A DNA stretch of 64,000 bases from Shewanella sp. NFH-SH190041. Its GTDB lineage: Bacteria; Pseudomonadota; Gammaproteobacteria; Enterobacterales; Shewanellaceae. Under the pieces are notes generated by a model, which saw only the letters and a list, made by a program, of their open reading frames with translations, was not told the origin of the DNA and did not search any database. Below, piece after piece: positions 15,902 to 25,991 of the stretch. The position numbers were made by a program, and so were the translations under genes. The stretch covers positions 1 to 64,000 of the forward strand of contig NZ_AP026070.1 of the NCBI RefSeq assembly GCF_024363255.1. Direction: 5' to 3'. Within the stretch, counting starts at the first letter, position 1. The number at the start of each line of letters is the position of its first letter.

Positions 15902-17359
15902 ATGCAATACAGAACGATAACAAGAATCATCGGCCTGCTGGTTGGCCTGTTTTCTATGACTATGCTGCCTTCAGCTCTGGTGGCTTTTATTTATAAGGAC
16001 GGTGGCGGTAAAGCATTTATTCAGGCCTTTTTCGTCAGTCTGATCATCGCTTTTCTGCTTTGGTACCCAAACCGGCAATGTAAAAAAGAGCTCCGTACCC
16101 GGGAAGGTTTTTTGATTGTGGTACTGTTCTGGACCGTGTTGGGACTTATCGGTACCTTGCCGTTTATTTTTTCTCATCAGCCTGATTTAAGTTGGACAGA
16201 TAGTATCTTTGAATCTTTTTCTGGCTTAACGACCACGGGGGCGACCGTGATTGTCGGTTTGGATTCATTGCCCAAAGCCATCTTATTCTACCGGCACTTA
16301 CTGCAATGGCTGGGGGGAATGGGGATCATTGTACTGGCGGTGGCTATTTTGCCCGTATTGGGGGTCGGTGGGATGCAGTTGTATCGCGCCGAAATTCCCG
16401 GGCCAGTGAAAGACAGTAAAATGACCCCCAGGATTGCCGAAACAGCGAAAGCACTGTGGTATATCTATTTGTTGCTGACTATTGCTTGTGCTTCAGCTTA
16501 CTGGTTGGCCGGTATGTCGGCATTTGATGCTATCTGCCACTCATTCTCCACTATCGCGATTGGTGGCTTTTCTACCCACGATGCCAGTATGGGCTATTTC
16601 CACAGTCCGACTATCAACCTTATCTGCGTATTTTTCCTGCTGGTTTCGGCGATAAACTTCAGTATCCACTTTGCCGCTTTTTCCCGCCGCGGGATTAATT
16701 TTAAGGTGTATTGGCGGGATATGGAGTTTAAGGTGCTGATTGGCGTTCAGCTGATGTTGGCGGCTATCTGTTTTGGCACCCTGTATTACACAGGCATTTA
16801 TGACTCTGCCGAGGAAACGTTGGATTATGCCTTGTTTCAGGCGGTATCGATTTCGACTACGGCGGGCTTTGGTACAGAAAGTTTTCACCTGTGGCCGCTG
16901 TTTTTACCTATGCTGCTTATTTTTTCCAGTTTTATTGGTGGGTGTGGCGGGTCAACTGCCGGTGGCATCAAGGTCATGCGGATGATCTTGCTTTTGCTGC
17001 AGGGCTCGCGCGAGTTAAAGCGGCTGGTGCATCCCCGGGCGATGTTTTCTATCCGGATTGGTGCAACGGCATTGCCGGATCGGGTCATTGATGCGGTATG
17101 GGGATTTTTCTCTGCTTATACCTTGGTTTTTGTTCTTTGTATGCTGGTGTTGTTGGCGCTGGGAATGGATAACATCACCGCCTTTAGTGCCGTCGCCGCC
17201 TGTTTGAATAACCTCGGTCCAGGGTTGGGTGAGGTTGCCAGTAACTACGCCAGCATTTCAGATGGGGCTAAATGGGTGCTGGTGATTGCCATGTTATTTG
17301 GGCGGCTGGAAATTTTTACCTTATTAGTGTTATTTACCCCAACTTTCTGGAAAAACTGA
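15902..17359 (+). CDS. trkH: Trk-type potassium uptake membrane subunit TrkH (copy 1)
   Basis: TrkH is the potassium-conducting membrane subunit of the Trk system and works with the NAD/ATP-binding regulator TrkA. It has 485 residues (E. coli 483), many membrane segments and four pore repeats with selectivity-filter-like glycines: GLTTTGATV, TIAIGGFSTHD, STTAGFGTES and NLGPGLGE. It overlaps hemG by one base (TGATG), so the two are translationally coupled, as the E. coli trkH-hemG pair is. A second trkH lies 1.7 kb away on the other strand. Confidence 0.95.
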   Translation: MQYRTITRIIGLLVGLFSMTMLPSALVAFIYKDGGGKAFIQAFFVSLIIAFLLWYPNRQCKKELRTREGFLIVVLFWTVLGLIGTLPFIFSHQPDLSWTDSIFESFSGLTTTGATVIVGLDSLPKAILFYRHLLQWLGGMGIIVLAVAILPVLGVGGMQLYRAEIPGPVKDSKMTPRIAETAKALWYIYLLLTIACASAYWLAGMSAFDAICHSFSTIAIGGFSTHDASMGYFHSPTINLICVFFLLVSAINFSIHFAAFSRRGINFKVYWRDMEFKVLIGVQLMLAAICFGTLYYTGIYDSAEETLDYALFQAVSISTTAGFGTESFHLWPLFLPMLLIFSSFIGGCGGSTAGGIKVMRMILLLLQGSRELKRLVHPRAMFSIRIGATALPDRVIDAVWGFFSAYTLVFVLCMLVLLALGMDNITAFSAVAACLNNLGPGLGEVASNYASISDGAKWVLVIAMLFGRLEIFTLLVLFTPTFWKN

Positions 17360-17898
17360 TGAGTCATATCCTAATTGTCTACTCCACCATTGATGGCCAA
17401 ACGCGGCGTATCTGTGAGCGTATTGCCATTATTTGCCGCGAAGCGGGATCGGGTGTGGATGTGGTTGAGTTGGCGCAGCTCGATGAAACGAGATTGGCGG
17501 AGTATGACAAAATCCTACTGGGCGCCAGTATCCGTTATGGCCGCCATCGCCCGGCTGTACAGGCGTTTGTCCAGCGTTATCAGGCATTGTTACACCAGAA
17601 AGTCAGCGGCTTTTTCAGTGTGAATGCGGTGGCGCGCAAAGCTGACAAAAATACGCCGCAAACCAATCCTTATATGCAAAAGTTCTTTGCTGAAACCGAC
17701 TGGCAGCCTGACTGTTTAGCTGTGTTTGCAGGACGAATTATTTATCCGGAATACGGTTTTTTCGATCGTAATATCATTCGCTTTATTATGTGGCTGACCA
17801 AAGGGCCAACCAATGTGACGCAGCGGTTTGAGTTTACGGATTGGCAAAAGGTTGATGCTTTTGCTGCGCAATTTGCCACTATGATGGTGGAGAAATAA
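17359..17898 (+). CDS. hemG: Protoporphyrinogen IX dehydrogenase HemG (copy 1)
   Basis: HemG is a long-chain flavodoxin-type FMN enzyme that oxidises protoporphyrinogen IX to protoporphyrin IX with menaquinone or ubiquinone as acceptor, the penultimate step of heme synthesis. The 179-residue protein begins MSHILIVYSTIDGQT, the FMN phosphate-binding loop. KILLGASIRYGRH, FFSVNAVARK and WLTKGPTNV are family segments. The start is the ATG overlapping the trkH stop; a longer frame back to 17272 lies inside trkH. A second, diverged HemG follows at 18437. Confidence 0.95.
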   Translation: MSHILIVYSTIDGQTRRICERIAIICREAGSGVDVVELAQLDETRLAEYDKILLGASIRYGRHRPAVQAFVQRYQALLHQKVSGFFSVNAVARKADKNTPQTNPYMQKFFAETDWQPDCLAVFAGRIIYPEYGFFDRNIIRFIMWLTKGPTNVTQRFEFTDWQKVDAFAAQFATMMVEK

Positions 17899-17921
17899 AA
17901 CAGCCTGCAAAGTGCAGGCTG
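17895..17921 (-). terminator. Terminator between hemG and the ArsR-type gene
   Basis: CAGCCTGCA and TGCAGGCTG pair around AAG. On the minus strand the stem is followed by TTTTATTT, so it best serves the arsR-type gene; it may also affect the converging hemG transcript. Confidence 0.8.
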
Positions 17922-17938
17922 AAGGAGGACATGCAGTA

Positions 17939-18244
17939 TCAGACACAGAATTGTCGGTACATAATGCTGATGACATCCCGGACACCATCGTTATTAAGGC
18001 GATAGTAAATATTTTGGGAGCTTTTTCGGCAGGCAACGAGTTCTTGCTTGCGTAAAATAGCTAGGTGTTGCGACAGAGCCGATTGGCTAAGGGGAACGGT
18101 CGCATTGAGTTGGGTGACACTGAGCTCTTGCTCTAACAACTGGCACAATACAATTAATCGATAGGGATTTGCCATCGCTTTAAGCCACTCAGTTGCTTGC
18201 TGGGCATTAGTCACCATTTCCCCGGTATCGATTTTCTTTTCCAT
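17939..18244 (-). CDS. ArsR-family regulator with BigR/SqrR-like cysteine pair
   Basis: This 101-residue winged-helix repressor carries the ArsR helix-turn-helix at about residues 42-70 (LSQSALSQHLAILRKQELV) and a wing ending NIYYRL. Metal-binding cysteines of the ArsR (ELCVCDL) type are absent. Instead Cys34 (in IVLCQLL) and Cys100 (in MYRQFCV) sit where the persulfide-sensing pair of BigR, SqrR and YgaV lies; Cys72 is extra. A sulfane-sulfur or redox sensor is therefore more likely than a metal sensor, by inference. It diverges from the second hemG across about 190 bases, so that gene is a plausible target. Confidence 0.85.
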   Translation of the reverse strand: MEKKIDTGEMVTNAQQATEWLKAMANPYRLIVLCQLLEQELSVTQLNATVPLSQSALSQHLAILRKQELVACRKSSQNIYYRLNNDGVRDVISIMYRQFCV

Positions 18245-18436
18245 ATTTACCTGCGTATTTTCAAAGGATTAGCTGATTCTAATCGCAATGGGTTTCAGGC
18301 GCCAGTCTTGTTACTGTGGCATTGCACGCCGGGTTGTGGAACTGAGTGTTGGCATATTTGTGATCCTCGCTGCGGCAGCGGTTTGCTGATGCTGTAATAT
18401 GCTCTACTGGGCAGTTGTCTTCTTAATGGTATCGAG

Positions 18437-18967
18437 ATGAAAACCGTATTAATACTCTATTTTTCTCGCGGTGGTCATACCGCAAAAATTGCCAATACCA
18501 TTGCGGAGCAGATCCGCTTGGACGGTGATCAGTGTGATGTGGTGAATATTCGTGATGGTGTGGAACCACAATGGGATAAATATGATGTGATTGCCCTTGG
18601 AGCGCCGGTACTGTACGGCACTTATCATAAATCTGTTTTTGCTTTTATTGAGCGTTATCGGCAACAACTGGCCGACAAACCGAATAGCTTCTTCTGTGTT
18701 AATGTGGTGGCGCGTAATCCGGAAAAGCGGGTGTTAGAAAACAATAAATACCTGCAGAAGTTTCTGACCTTATCTCCCTGGCAACCGACAGATTTAAAGA
18801 TTATTCCCGGTAAGGTGGATTATCCTTCTTGGCCTTGGTATGACCGTTTGGCAATTCAGTTGATTATGAAAATGACCAATGGGCCGACAGATCCGAAAGC
18901 TGTGATTGATTATACCGACTGGCAAGATGTGAAACGTTATGCCAGCCATTTACGGCAACTAGCCTGA
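18437..18967 (+). CDS. HemG-like protoporphyrinogen dehydrogenase (copy 2)
   Basis: This second flavodoxin-type HemG homologue has 176 residues. MKTVLILYFSRGGHTAKIAN is the FMN-binding start; DVIALGAPVLYGTYHK, FFCVNVVARNPEK and MKMTNGPTDP align with copy 1 and E. coli HemG. It lacks a cognate trkH on its own strand; instead it converges on trkH copy 2 and diverges from the ArsR-type gene. It may be a functional second enzyme or a quinone-dependent flavodoxin with another substrate. The start ATG 18437 follows GAG. Confidence 0.88.
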   Translation: MKTVLILYFSRGGHTAKIANTIAEQIRLDGDQCDVVNIRDGVEPQWDKYDVIALGAPVLYGTYHKSVFAFIERYRQQLADKPNSFFCVNVVARNPEKRVLENNKYLQKFLTLSPWQPTDLKIIPGKVDYPSWPWYDRLAIQLIMKMTNGPTDPKAVIDYTDWQDVKRYASHLRQLA

Positions 18968-19001
18968 TACTTAATTACCAGCGACGACCGTTTTTAGGGT
19001 T

Positions 19002-19038
19002 GTGGAAAATGGCGCCTGGGGGACTGGGCGCCATTTTT
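19002..19038. terminator. Bidirectional terminator between hemG copy 2 and trkH copy 2
   Basis: AAAATGGCGCC (19006-19016) and GGCGCCATTTT (19027-19037) form an 11-bp stem with a ten-base loop, and A- or T-runs flank both sides. It sits between converging genes. Confidence 0.88.
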
Positions 19039-19053
19039 GATGGTGCGATGGGC

Positions 19054-20496
19054 TCAGTACTTCCAAAAACTAGGGTGGAATAGTACTGCGACAGTCAGGA
19101 TTTCCAGTCGCCCTAGTAGCATGCCGATGGCCAGTGACCATTTGGCAATATCCGGCAGCGAAGAGAAATTGCCTGATGGCCCCACTACTGGTCCGAGCCC
19201 TGGCCCGACGTTGGTCACTGCGGTGATTGAACCTGAAATGCTGGTCATGGGATCCAGCCCTGTGAGTACCAGAATAAAGGCAATCGCCACAATTACTCCG
19301 AGAAAGAGCAGGCTGAATGTCACTATCGAGCGGACAATATCATCGGATACCGGGCGATTGTTGTAGGTTTGACGAAACACGCCATTGGGATGGAATTGCA
19401 GTTTCAGCTGTTCCCGCATAACGGATAACGCAATTTGAAAACGGAAAATTTTAATCCCGCCCGCTGTTGAACCTGAGCAGCCGCCAACCAACATGAGAAA
19501 CAGGAATACCACGTAGGAGAATCCTCCCCAGGTGCCGTAATCTGTTAATCCATAGCCTGTGGTGGTGACCACTGAAACCACGTTGAAACTGGTCAGACGG
19601 ATAGCATCATTGAAGGCGACATCCCGGGTATACCAAAGCCACACGGCGAGAACCATAGAGACAGTGATCAGCAGCATGATATAACCGCGTACCTGCGCAT
19701 CTTTCCACACACTCATTGAGCGTTGGCTGATCGTCTGCATAAACAGCAAAAGGGGTAACCCCCCAGCTGCCATAAAGACGGTACCAACCCATTGTGCCCC
19801 ATGACTGAAATTGGACATGGATTTATCTGAAGTGGAATAACCACCGGTGGACAGCGTGGTCATAGCATGGTTGATGGCGTCAAACCAGTTCATCCCCGCG
19901 ATGTGATAGCTAATGGCACACATAATGGTGAGCAGGATGTACACCCAGAACAGGTTTTTCGCCATGCTGCGGGTACGGGGAACCGCTTTATCTCCCCAGT
20001 CAGAGCTTTCGGTGCGGAACAACCGCATCCCCCCGACGTTGAGGAAGGGCAAAATGGCTACGGCCATCACAATAAAGCCGATCCCTCCCAGCCACTGCAA
20101 CAGGGAGCGCCACATCAAAATACTGTGGGCCATATTATCCAGTCCGGACAATACGGTAGAGCCCGTAGTTGTTACCCCGGACATGGTCTCGAAAAATGCA
20201 TCTGTGTAGCCGATACCGTGGTAGAGGGTAAATGGCATCGCGGCAAATAAACTGACAATCAGCCAGGTGAGGCTGGTCAGCAGAAACATGTCGCGGATAT
20301 TGAGCTTGAACTGCTTTCTTTGCCCACTATGGATACACATACTGGCGACTGTCCCTGTAATCAGGGCCGACAGCATAAATGCGCCCACTGTTTCTTCGCC
20401 ATAGATCAGCGCAAAGAACAGTGGTAACAGCATAAAGCCTGCCATCATCGACAGAAAAGTACCCAGAATGAACAACAGCGGACGGATGTTCAACAT
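19054..20496 (-). CDS. trkH: Trk potassium uptake membrane subunit TrkH (copy 2)
   Basis: This 480-residue polytopic membrane protein of the TrkH/KtrB superfamily has pore motifs GVTTTGSTVLSG, TLSTGGYSTSD, VTTTGYG and NVGPGLGPVVG, plus LLQWLGGIGFIVMAVAILP, shared with copy 1. It follows trkA by 19 bases on the same strand, so this TrkH is the one co-transcribed with its TrkA regulator. The two copies diverge clearly in sequence, so the duplication is not recent. Confidence 0.94.
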   Translation of the reverse strand: MLNIRPLLFILGTFLSMMAGFMLLPLFFALIYGEETVGAFMLSALITGTVASMCIHSGQRKQFKLNIRDMFLLTSLTWLIVSLFAAMPFTLYHGIGYTDAFFETMSGVTTTGSTVLSGLDNMAHSILMWRSLLQWLGGIGFIVMAVAILPFLNVGGMRLFRTESSDWGDKAVPRTRSMAKNLFWVYILLTIMCAISYHIAGMNWFDAINHAMTTLSTGGYSTSDKSMSNFSHGAQWVGTVFMAAGGLPLLLFMQTISQRSMSVWKDAQVRGYIMLLITVSMVLAVWLWYTRDVAFNDAIRLTSFNVVSVVTTTGYGLTDYGTWGGFSYVVFLFLMLVGGCSGSTAGGIKIFRFQIALSVMREQLKLQFHPNGVFRQTYNNRPVSDDIVRSIVTFSLLFLGVIVAIAFILVLTGLDPMTSISGSITAVTNVGPGLGPVVGPSGNFSSLPDIAKWSLAIGMLLGRLEILTVAVLFHPSFWKY

Positions 20497-20515
20497 AGGA
20501 TTGATTTCTACGTGA

Positions 20516-21925
20516 TTAGAAGAAAAATGCGCTCGGCTGGAACAGCTTCTCGACTTCGCCGATAAACTTTTTGTTCACTAAAAACAGAATCACATGGTCC
20601 CCCTGTTCGATCACTGTCTTGTCATGAGCCATCAATACCTCTTCGTCACGGACGATAGCACCGATGGTTGTGCCGGGCGGCAGCTTGATATCGCCGATAG
20701 CCTTACCGACGACCTTTGAAGTATTGGCGTCACCGTGGGCAATTGCCTCAATGGCCTCAGCGGCACCACGCCTCAAAGAATACACATTACAGATATCGCC
20801 TTGACGAATATGGGTCAGCAGCGCCGAGATAGTGGCCTGTTGAGGTGAAATGGCGATATCAATATTGGCCTCCTGCACAATATCCACATAGGCTTCACGC
20901 TGGATAAGTACCATTACTTTTTTGGCACCCATGCGTTTGGCCAACAGTGCCGACATAATATTGGCTTCGTCATCATTGGTGACGGCAATAAATACATCGG
21001 TCTGATCAATATGTTCTTCCTGTAATAACTCCTGATCGGATGCATCGCCACAAAAGACTGTGGTGTTTTCCAGTTTTTCAGACAGTGCTTCGGCCCGTTC
21101 TAGCCGCCGTTCAATCAGTTTAACGGAATGGCTGCGTTCCAGCCGCTTGGCTAATCCCAAACCGATATTACCGCCACCGGCAATCATGATATTGCGGTAG
21201 GAATTGTCCAGCTTCTGCATTTCACTCATCACGGCCCGGATATGGCGACTGTCAGCGACAAAGAACACTTCATCATCGGCTTCGATAATCGTGGTGCCCC
21301 GGGGCATGATAGGTTTACCTTGGCGGAAAATCGCTGCCACCCGGGTATCAATATTCGGCATATGCTCGCGCAGGGTTGCTAGCGCATTGCCGACTAACGG
21401 GCCGCCATAATATGCCCGTACCGCCACTAAGCTTAAGCGGCCTTCGGCGAATTCCAATACTTGGAGTGCACCAGGGTATTCCACCAATCTTTGTATGTAA
21501 GCGGTTACTAATTGCTCAGGTGCTATCAGTTCATCGATGATAAAACCACCACGGGGACGGGAGTCACTGTTTTTGGTTTCACTGTCGATAAAAAGTTTGT
21601 CCTGGATCCCCAGATACTGCTCGGAACGGATCCGGGCAATTTTGGTGGGAGTGCCAAACAGGGAGTAGGCGATTTGGCAGGCGGCCATATTACACTCATC
21701 ACTGTTGGTCACAGCAATCAGCATATCGGCATCTTCTGCTCCGGCCTCTTTTAGCACTCCCGGGTGGGCGCCATGACCGGCAACCACACGGAGGTCAAAC
21801 TTATCCTGCAGTGAATTTAGTCGGGCGCGATCACTGTCGACAATAGTGATGTCGTTGTTTTCGCCCACCAGATTCTCGGCCAGGGTGCCCCCGACCTGAC
21901 CTGCCCCTAAAATAATAATCTTCAT
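20516..21925 (-). CDS. trkA: Trk system NAD-binding regulatory protein TrkA
   Basis: TrkA is the peripheral cytoplasmic regulator of TrkH. The 469-residue protein holds two RCK units, each with a Rossmann domain: [19 protein letters not shown] at residue 1 and [18 protein letters not shown] at about residue 245. Each is followed by a C-terminal ligand-binding domain. It is preceded by rsmB and followed by trkH copy 2 on the minus strand, extending the conserved def-fmt-rsmB-trkA gene order. Confidence 0.97.
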   Translation of the reverse strand: MKIIILGAGQVGGTLAENLVGENNDITIVDSDRARLNSLQDKFDLRVVAGHGAHPGVLKEAGAEDADMLIAVTNSDECNMAACQIAYSLFGTPTKIARIRSEQYLGIQDKLFIDSETKNSDSRPRGGFIIDELIAPEQLVTAYIQRLVEYPGALQVLEFAEGRLSLVAVRAYYGGPLVGNALATLREHMPNIDTRVAAIFRQGKPIMPRGTTIIEADDEVFFVADSRHIRAVMSEMQKLDNSYRNIMIAGGGNIGLGLAKRLERSHSVKLIERRLERAEALSEKLENTTVFCGDASDQELLQEEHIDQTDVFIAVTNDDEANIMSALLAKRMGAKKVMVLIQREAYVDIVQEANIDIAISPQQATISALLTHIRQGDICNVYSLRRGAAEAIEAIAHGDANTSKVVGKAIGDIKLPPGTTIGAIVRDEEVLMAHDKTVIEQGDHVILFLVNKKFIGEVEKLFQPSAFFF

Positions 21926-21954
21926 GCGGTTGCCCGTATTATCTCGCCGCTGAT

Positions 21955-23235
21955 TTAGCCGGCTTTATGCAGAAGCGCGTAATAGAAACCGTCCATTTGA
22001 TGCTGCCCCGGCAGGATTTGCCAACCGGTTTCGCCTTCTTTGGCCTGCGGCAGTGGCTCTAGGGTAGCATCGGCGGTGCGGGCAAGGAAGGCTCTGATTT
22101 GATCGCTATTTTCAGCCGGCATAATTGAGCAGGTAGCGTATACCAAGGTGCCGCCGGGCTTAAGCCACTGCCAGCAGTGATCCAGCATTTGGCACTGTAA
22201 TTCAGCAAGCTCTTGAATATCTTTTTGTTTTCTTAGCCATTTGATATCTGGGTGGCGACGTATTACTCCGGTGGCGGAACAGGGCGCATCCAGTAAGATT
22301 CGGTCGAACTGACCACCTTGCCACCAGGTGTCGATATTGGCGGCGTCGCCGTGGATCACTTGCGCGGTGAGTTTTAGTCGATCGAGGTTTTCTTGTACCC
22401 GGGTGAGCCGTTTGGCATCAAAGTCGACGGCAACTAATTGGGCATTAGGGGCTTGTTCTAGAATATGACAGCTTTTACCGCCGGGGGCGGCGCAGGCATC
22501 CAAGATCAACTCACCATTTTGTGGGGCCAACAATGTCGCGGCCCACTGGGCGGCGCCATCCTGTACTGAGGCTGCACCGTCAAAAAAGCCGGGTAATATC
22601 GCAACATCTTTCGGGCTGTCGAGTAAAATGGCATCTGGGCTGTTGCCCGCACTGGCACTGATATCTAACGCTGCGAGTTGCGCAAGGTAAGCGTCACGGC
22701 TTTGACTTAGTCTGTTGTTGCGCAACCACATCGGTGGGCGCTCATGACTTTGTTGGATAACCTCTTGCCACTGTTGTGGATAGGCACTCTGCAGGGCTTT
22801 AATGATCCAGGCCGGGGTGTTATAACGCAGCACCTCATTGTCTTCTGCCAGTGGTTGTTGGTTACGTTGAATGGTACGCAGTACACCATTGACCACTTTC
22901 ACCAGCCCTTCAAACTTCAGCTGACGACAAGCTTCAGCTGTTTCAGAAATCGCCGCGTGAGGCGGGATCCGGGTAAAGAACAGTTGGTAACAGCCGACCA
23001 GTAGCAACTGATGTACGATGCGTTGTTTGCCCTTGAGTGGTTTGCTCAGGCAATCACTGATCTGTTTATCCAGCTGTGGCAGAAAACGCATTACGCCATA
23101 GCAAAGCTCTGCCAGAAGCGCCTTGTCTTTGCCACTGGCTAATTTGTGCTGTTGCTCTGGCAGCGCAACGGATAAAGAGATGCCCCGCTCCAGTACATCA
23201 AAGACGGCTTTGGCCGCCAGTGCGCGGATATTCAT
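21955..23235 (-). CDS. rsmB: 16S rRNA m5C967 methyltransferase RsmB
   Basis: RsmB uses S-adenosylmethionine to methylate C967 of 16S rRNA. The 426-residue protein has an N-terminal NusB-like RNA-binding domain (residues 1-150) and a C-terminal Rossmann methyltransferase domain: [15 protein letters not shown], the motif IV cysteine in [18 protein letters not shown], and the catalytic motif VI cysteine in VYATCS. It starts three bases after the fmt stop, so the two are tightly coupled. Confidence 0.97.
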   Translation of the reverse strand: MNIRALAAKAVFDVLERGISLSVALPEQQHKLASGKDKALLAELCYGVMRFLPQLDKQISDCLSKPLKGKQRIVHQLLLVGCYQLFFTRIPPHAAISETAEACRQLKFEGLVKVVNGVLRTIQRNQQPLAEDNEVLRYNTPAWIIKALQSAYPQQWQEVIQQSHERPPMWLRNNRLSQSRDAYLAQLAALDISASAGNSPDAILLDSPKDVAILPGFFDGAASVQDGAAQWAATLLAPQNGELILDACAAPGGKSCHILEQAPNAQLVAVDFDAKRLTRVQENLDRLKLTAQVIHGDAANIDTWWQGGQFDRILLDAPCSATGVIRRHPDIKWLRKQKDIQELAELQCQMLDHCWQWLKPGGTLVYATCSIMPAENSDQIRAFLARTADATLEPLPQAKEGETGWQILPGQHQMDGFYYALLHKAG

Positions 23236-23238
23236 GGG

Positions 23239-24198
23239 TTATTCTGCCTCCGCAGTAGCAATTATCTTGCCCGGGGTAAACCAGTCAGCGCGGCCATTAA
23301 GGATATCCGCTGCGGCAAGAGGTTTTTTACCCGGTAACTGCAGCGTCTGTAGGATCAGCGAACCTTGGGCTGTGGCTATTTCAATGCCTTGTTTGCCGGC
23401 ATTGATGACAGTACCCGGTGTTGCATCTGTCGCCGTAGGGTTAACCTGAGTTTGCCATACTTTTACTGTGCTGCCTTCGTGTTCAAAGTAGCTGACTGGC
23501 CAAGGATTAAAAGCACGCACTTCACGCCACAGGGTTTCTGCGGGTTTATTCCAATCAAGCCGGGCTTCTTCTTTACTCAGTTTTGCGGCGTAGTTGGCAA
23601 GGGATTCATCCTGTTTTTCTGCTATTAAGGTACCGTTGGCTAAACCTTGTAATGCTTCAAGCAGCGCATCTGGGCCTTGCTGTGCCAATTTTTCATATAA
23701 GCTGGCAGAGGTATCGTCATCCATGATTGGTAAATGGGTTTTTAGCAGCATATCGCCAGTATCTAGACCAATATCCATTTGCATAATGGTTACACCGGTA
23801 GCGCTATCGCCGGCCCATAACGCACGCTGAATCGGCGCTGCGCCGCGCCAGCGTGGCAGAATTGAACCATGCACATTGATGCAGCCCATTTTCGGGGTAT
23901 CTAGTACCACTTGTGGCAGGATTAAGCCATAAGCAACAACGACCATCAGATCGGCATTTAGGGCTGCCAGTTCACGCTGGGCATCTTCATTACGCAAGGA
24001 GGCTGGCTGGTAAACCGGAATATCGTGCTCAAGGGCCAGAGATTTAACCGGGCTTGGCGTCAGTTTTTTACCGCGACCCGCAGGGCGATCCGGCTGGGTG
24101 TATACGGCAATAATATTATGATGTGAGCCAATCAGAGCCTGCAGATGGCGAGCGGCAAAATCCGGCGTACCGGCGAAAATGATATTTAACGGTTTCAA
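23239..24198 (-). CDS. fmt: Methionyl-tRNA formyltransferase
   Basis: Fmt transfers the formyl group from 10-formyl-tetrahydrofolate to initiator Met-tRNA. The 319-residue protein begins [19 protein letters not shown]; the catalytic region is [18 protein letters not shown] with [10 protein letters not shown] downstream. It lies between def and rsmB with 15- and 3-base gaps, the usual operon in which formylation and deformylation are co-expressed. Confidence 0.97.
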   Translation of the reverse strand: MKPLNIIFAGTPDFAARHLQALIGSHHNIIAVYTQPDRPAGRGKKLTPSPVKSLALEHDIPVYQPASLRNEDAQRELAALNADLMVVVAYGLILPQVVLDTPKMGCINVHGSILPRWRGAAPIQRALWAGDSATGVTIMQMDIGLDTGDMLLKTHLPIMDDDTSASLYEKLAQQGPDALLEALQGLANGTLIAEKQDESLANYAAKLSKEEARLDWNKPAETLWREVRAFNPWPVSYFEHEGSTVKVWQTQVNPTATDATPGTVINAGKQGIEIATAQGSLILQTLQLPGKKPLAAADILNGRADWFTPGKIIATAEAE

Positions 24199-24213
24199 GA
24201 TAAATCCTGTAAA

Positions 24214-24726
24214 TCAGTTGGCTTTAGTTTGCTGGCGGGCGGCTTTTTCTAATTTTTGCCGAATACGCTGTCGTTTCAATGGCGACAGGTAATCGACAAA
24301 GAGTTTGCCTTTGAGGTGATCCATTTCGTGTTGGATGCAGATGGCAAATAACCCGTCAGCGTCAATGGTAAATTCGTTTCCATCCCGGTCCAGAGCGGTG
24401 ACTGTGACCTGCTCGGCACGATCTACTTTGGCATAGAACCCCGGTACAGAGAGGCACCCCTCTTCGTTACAGAAGTCACCACTGCTATGAAGCAGACGAG
24501 GATTAATAAAGACCTTGGGGCGTTCAACATCATCTTGAAGATCCATCACAATTAACTGTTGATGGAAATCAACCTGGGTGGCAGCTAAGCCTATGCCCTT
24601 TTCTTGGTACATGGTGTCGAACATATTATCGATTTGAGTTTGCAGCGCATCACCAAAGTCCGTGACCGGCTCGGCGATGGTTCTCAACCTCTCATCGGGG
24701 AAACGTAACACATTGAGTAAAGCCAT
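24214..24726 (-). CDS. def: Peptide deformylase
   Basis: Def is an iron metalloprotease that removes the N-formyl group from nascent proteins. It has 170 residues with all three motifs: [19 protein letters not shown] (metal-binding Cys) and QHEMDHLKG (two metal-binding His). The start is the ATG at 24726 ([16 protein letters not shown]); the frame stays open upstream to 24930 but that extension is unconserved and overlaps the divergent LysM gene. It is the first gene of def-fmt-rsmB-trkA-trkH. Confidence 0.97.
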   Translation of the reverse strand: MALLNVLRFPDERLRTIAEPVTDFGDALQTQIDNMFDTMYQEKGIGLAATQVDFHQQLIVMDLQDDVERPKVFINPRLLHSSGDFCNEEGCLSVPGFYAKVDRAEQVTVTALDRDGNEFTIDADGLFAICIQHEMDHLKGKLFVDYLSPLKRQRIRQKLEKAARQQTKAN

Positions 24727-24890
24727 ATGTAAACTCTTAACAAGTCTGTCAAAATTACACCAGTTAGTTATACTGGCTCTAAGGGGGCTAAATTGAAAAA
24801 CAAAGCCCACAGTTGCCTTAATTTTAATCCTTAGCGGCATGCAATAACAGTAAAAGCTGACTAACGGCACGAATGAACATGGATGGTCTG

Positions 24891-25991
24891 ATGAAACGCA
24901 TTTTCCTGCCTCTGATGCTGGGGGGCGCACTTTTAGTGCAAAGTGCTGCTGGGGTTGCAGATACCCTGACCTTGAAAGCCGGTCATCCGGATACTTACCT
25001 GGTGAAAAAAGGCGATACGCTGTGGGATATTTCTGCCCACTTTTTAGATGATCCCTGGCGTTGGCCCACGCTGTGGGGGGCTAATCCACAAATTGCCAAC
25101 CCGCATCTGATTTATCCTGGTGACAGGTTGACCTTGGTATTTATTAATGGCGAGCCAAGATTGGTGGTCAAGCCTCTGGTACGCCAATCGCCACAGGGAC
25201 GGATACAACCCAAAACGGGTGCTGTTCCGGTTGTCGATTTAGCGCTAATTCGCCCTTATCTTATTCAAAATCGGGTAGTGGCACCTGATTGGCTTGCTAG
25301 CCAGCCGGTTGTTTTAGGCGGTGAGTCCCCTTCTCGTCACCATATTGCTGGCGATATTATTTATGTTCAAGGCGCGCTGACTGCCGGAACAAAAGTGGGG
25401 CTTTATACTGGAGGTCGGGTTTTTAGCCGGCAACAGGATGGTGAGGTTTTGGGCCAAGAGGCCATTTTAACTGCAGCGGGGCAGGTAGTCAGTTCCGGTG
25501 AAATATCCAAGGTTAAATTGCTGACGTCGTACCGAGAAAGTAAAGCGGGTAACCGGATCTTATCTATTGATGATTCCGCTTTGCTGCCCATTTATTTTAT
25601 GCCCCGGGCTGCGCAAGTCAGTACGCCTGCCCATGTACTTGCATCTGGAATTGATATTCGTGAAATGGGTAAGCTAGACGTTGTTTATCTTGACCGCGGC
25701 GCGATAGATGGTGTCACTGCCGGTGATGTTTTTGCGGTGCATCGTCCAGGCGATACTGTGGTATTCAATCATGATAATCAGCCGGTATCTTCGCTGGAAC
25801 GCTCCCGTTATGAAAATATGCTAGCAGCGGTTTCTGATACCAGCATACAGTTACCGCCGATTTACCATGGGCAGATTATGGTGTTTAAGACGTTTGAACG
25901 GACCAGTTTAGGGCTGATTATGGTGAATGAAAGGCCGGTGCGGGTTCATGATAAACTGTCTTCTCCTCAACCTCCGTTGTTGGGAGAGTGA
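24891..25991 (+). CDS. LysM-domain secreted protein
   Basis: A Sec signal peptide ([20 protein letters not shown], cleavage near ADT) is followed by one LysM domain at about residues 35-85 ([19 protein letters not shown], then [14 protein letters not shown]), which binds peptidoglycan. The remaining roughly 270 residues are a conserved region with no catalytic motif I recognise. I use the ATG at 24891; ATGs at 24873 and 24882 are in frame but would lengthen the n-region. It diverges from def and overlaps dprA by four bases. LysM genes in this position are common in gammaproteobacteria; the exact role is unknown, likely envelope-associated. Confidence 0.88.
   Translation: MKRIFLPLMLGGALLVQSAAGVADTLTLKAGHPDTYLVKKGDTLWDISAHFLDDPWRWPTLWGANPQIANPHLIYPGDRLTLVFINGEPRLVVKPLVRQSPQGRIQPKTGAVPVVDLALIRPYLIQNRVVAPDWLASQPVVLGGESPSRHHIAGDIIYVQGALTAGTKVGLYTGGRVFSRQQDGEVLGQEAILTAAGQVVSSGEISKVKLLTSYRESKAGNRILSIDDSALLPIYFMPRAAQVSTPAHVLASGIDIREMGKLDVVYLDRGAIDGVTAGDVFAVHRPGDTVVFNHDNQPVSSLERSRYENMLAAVSDTSIQLPPIYHGQIMVFKTFERTSLGLIMVNERPVRVHDKLSSPQPPLLGE

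Noticed and set aside
24729..24930. Longer peptide deformylase starting at 24930
   Set aside because: The extra 68 residues are unconserved, overlap the divergent LysM gene, and motif spacing matches the 170-residue family length from 24726.
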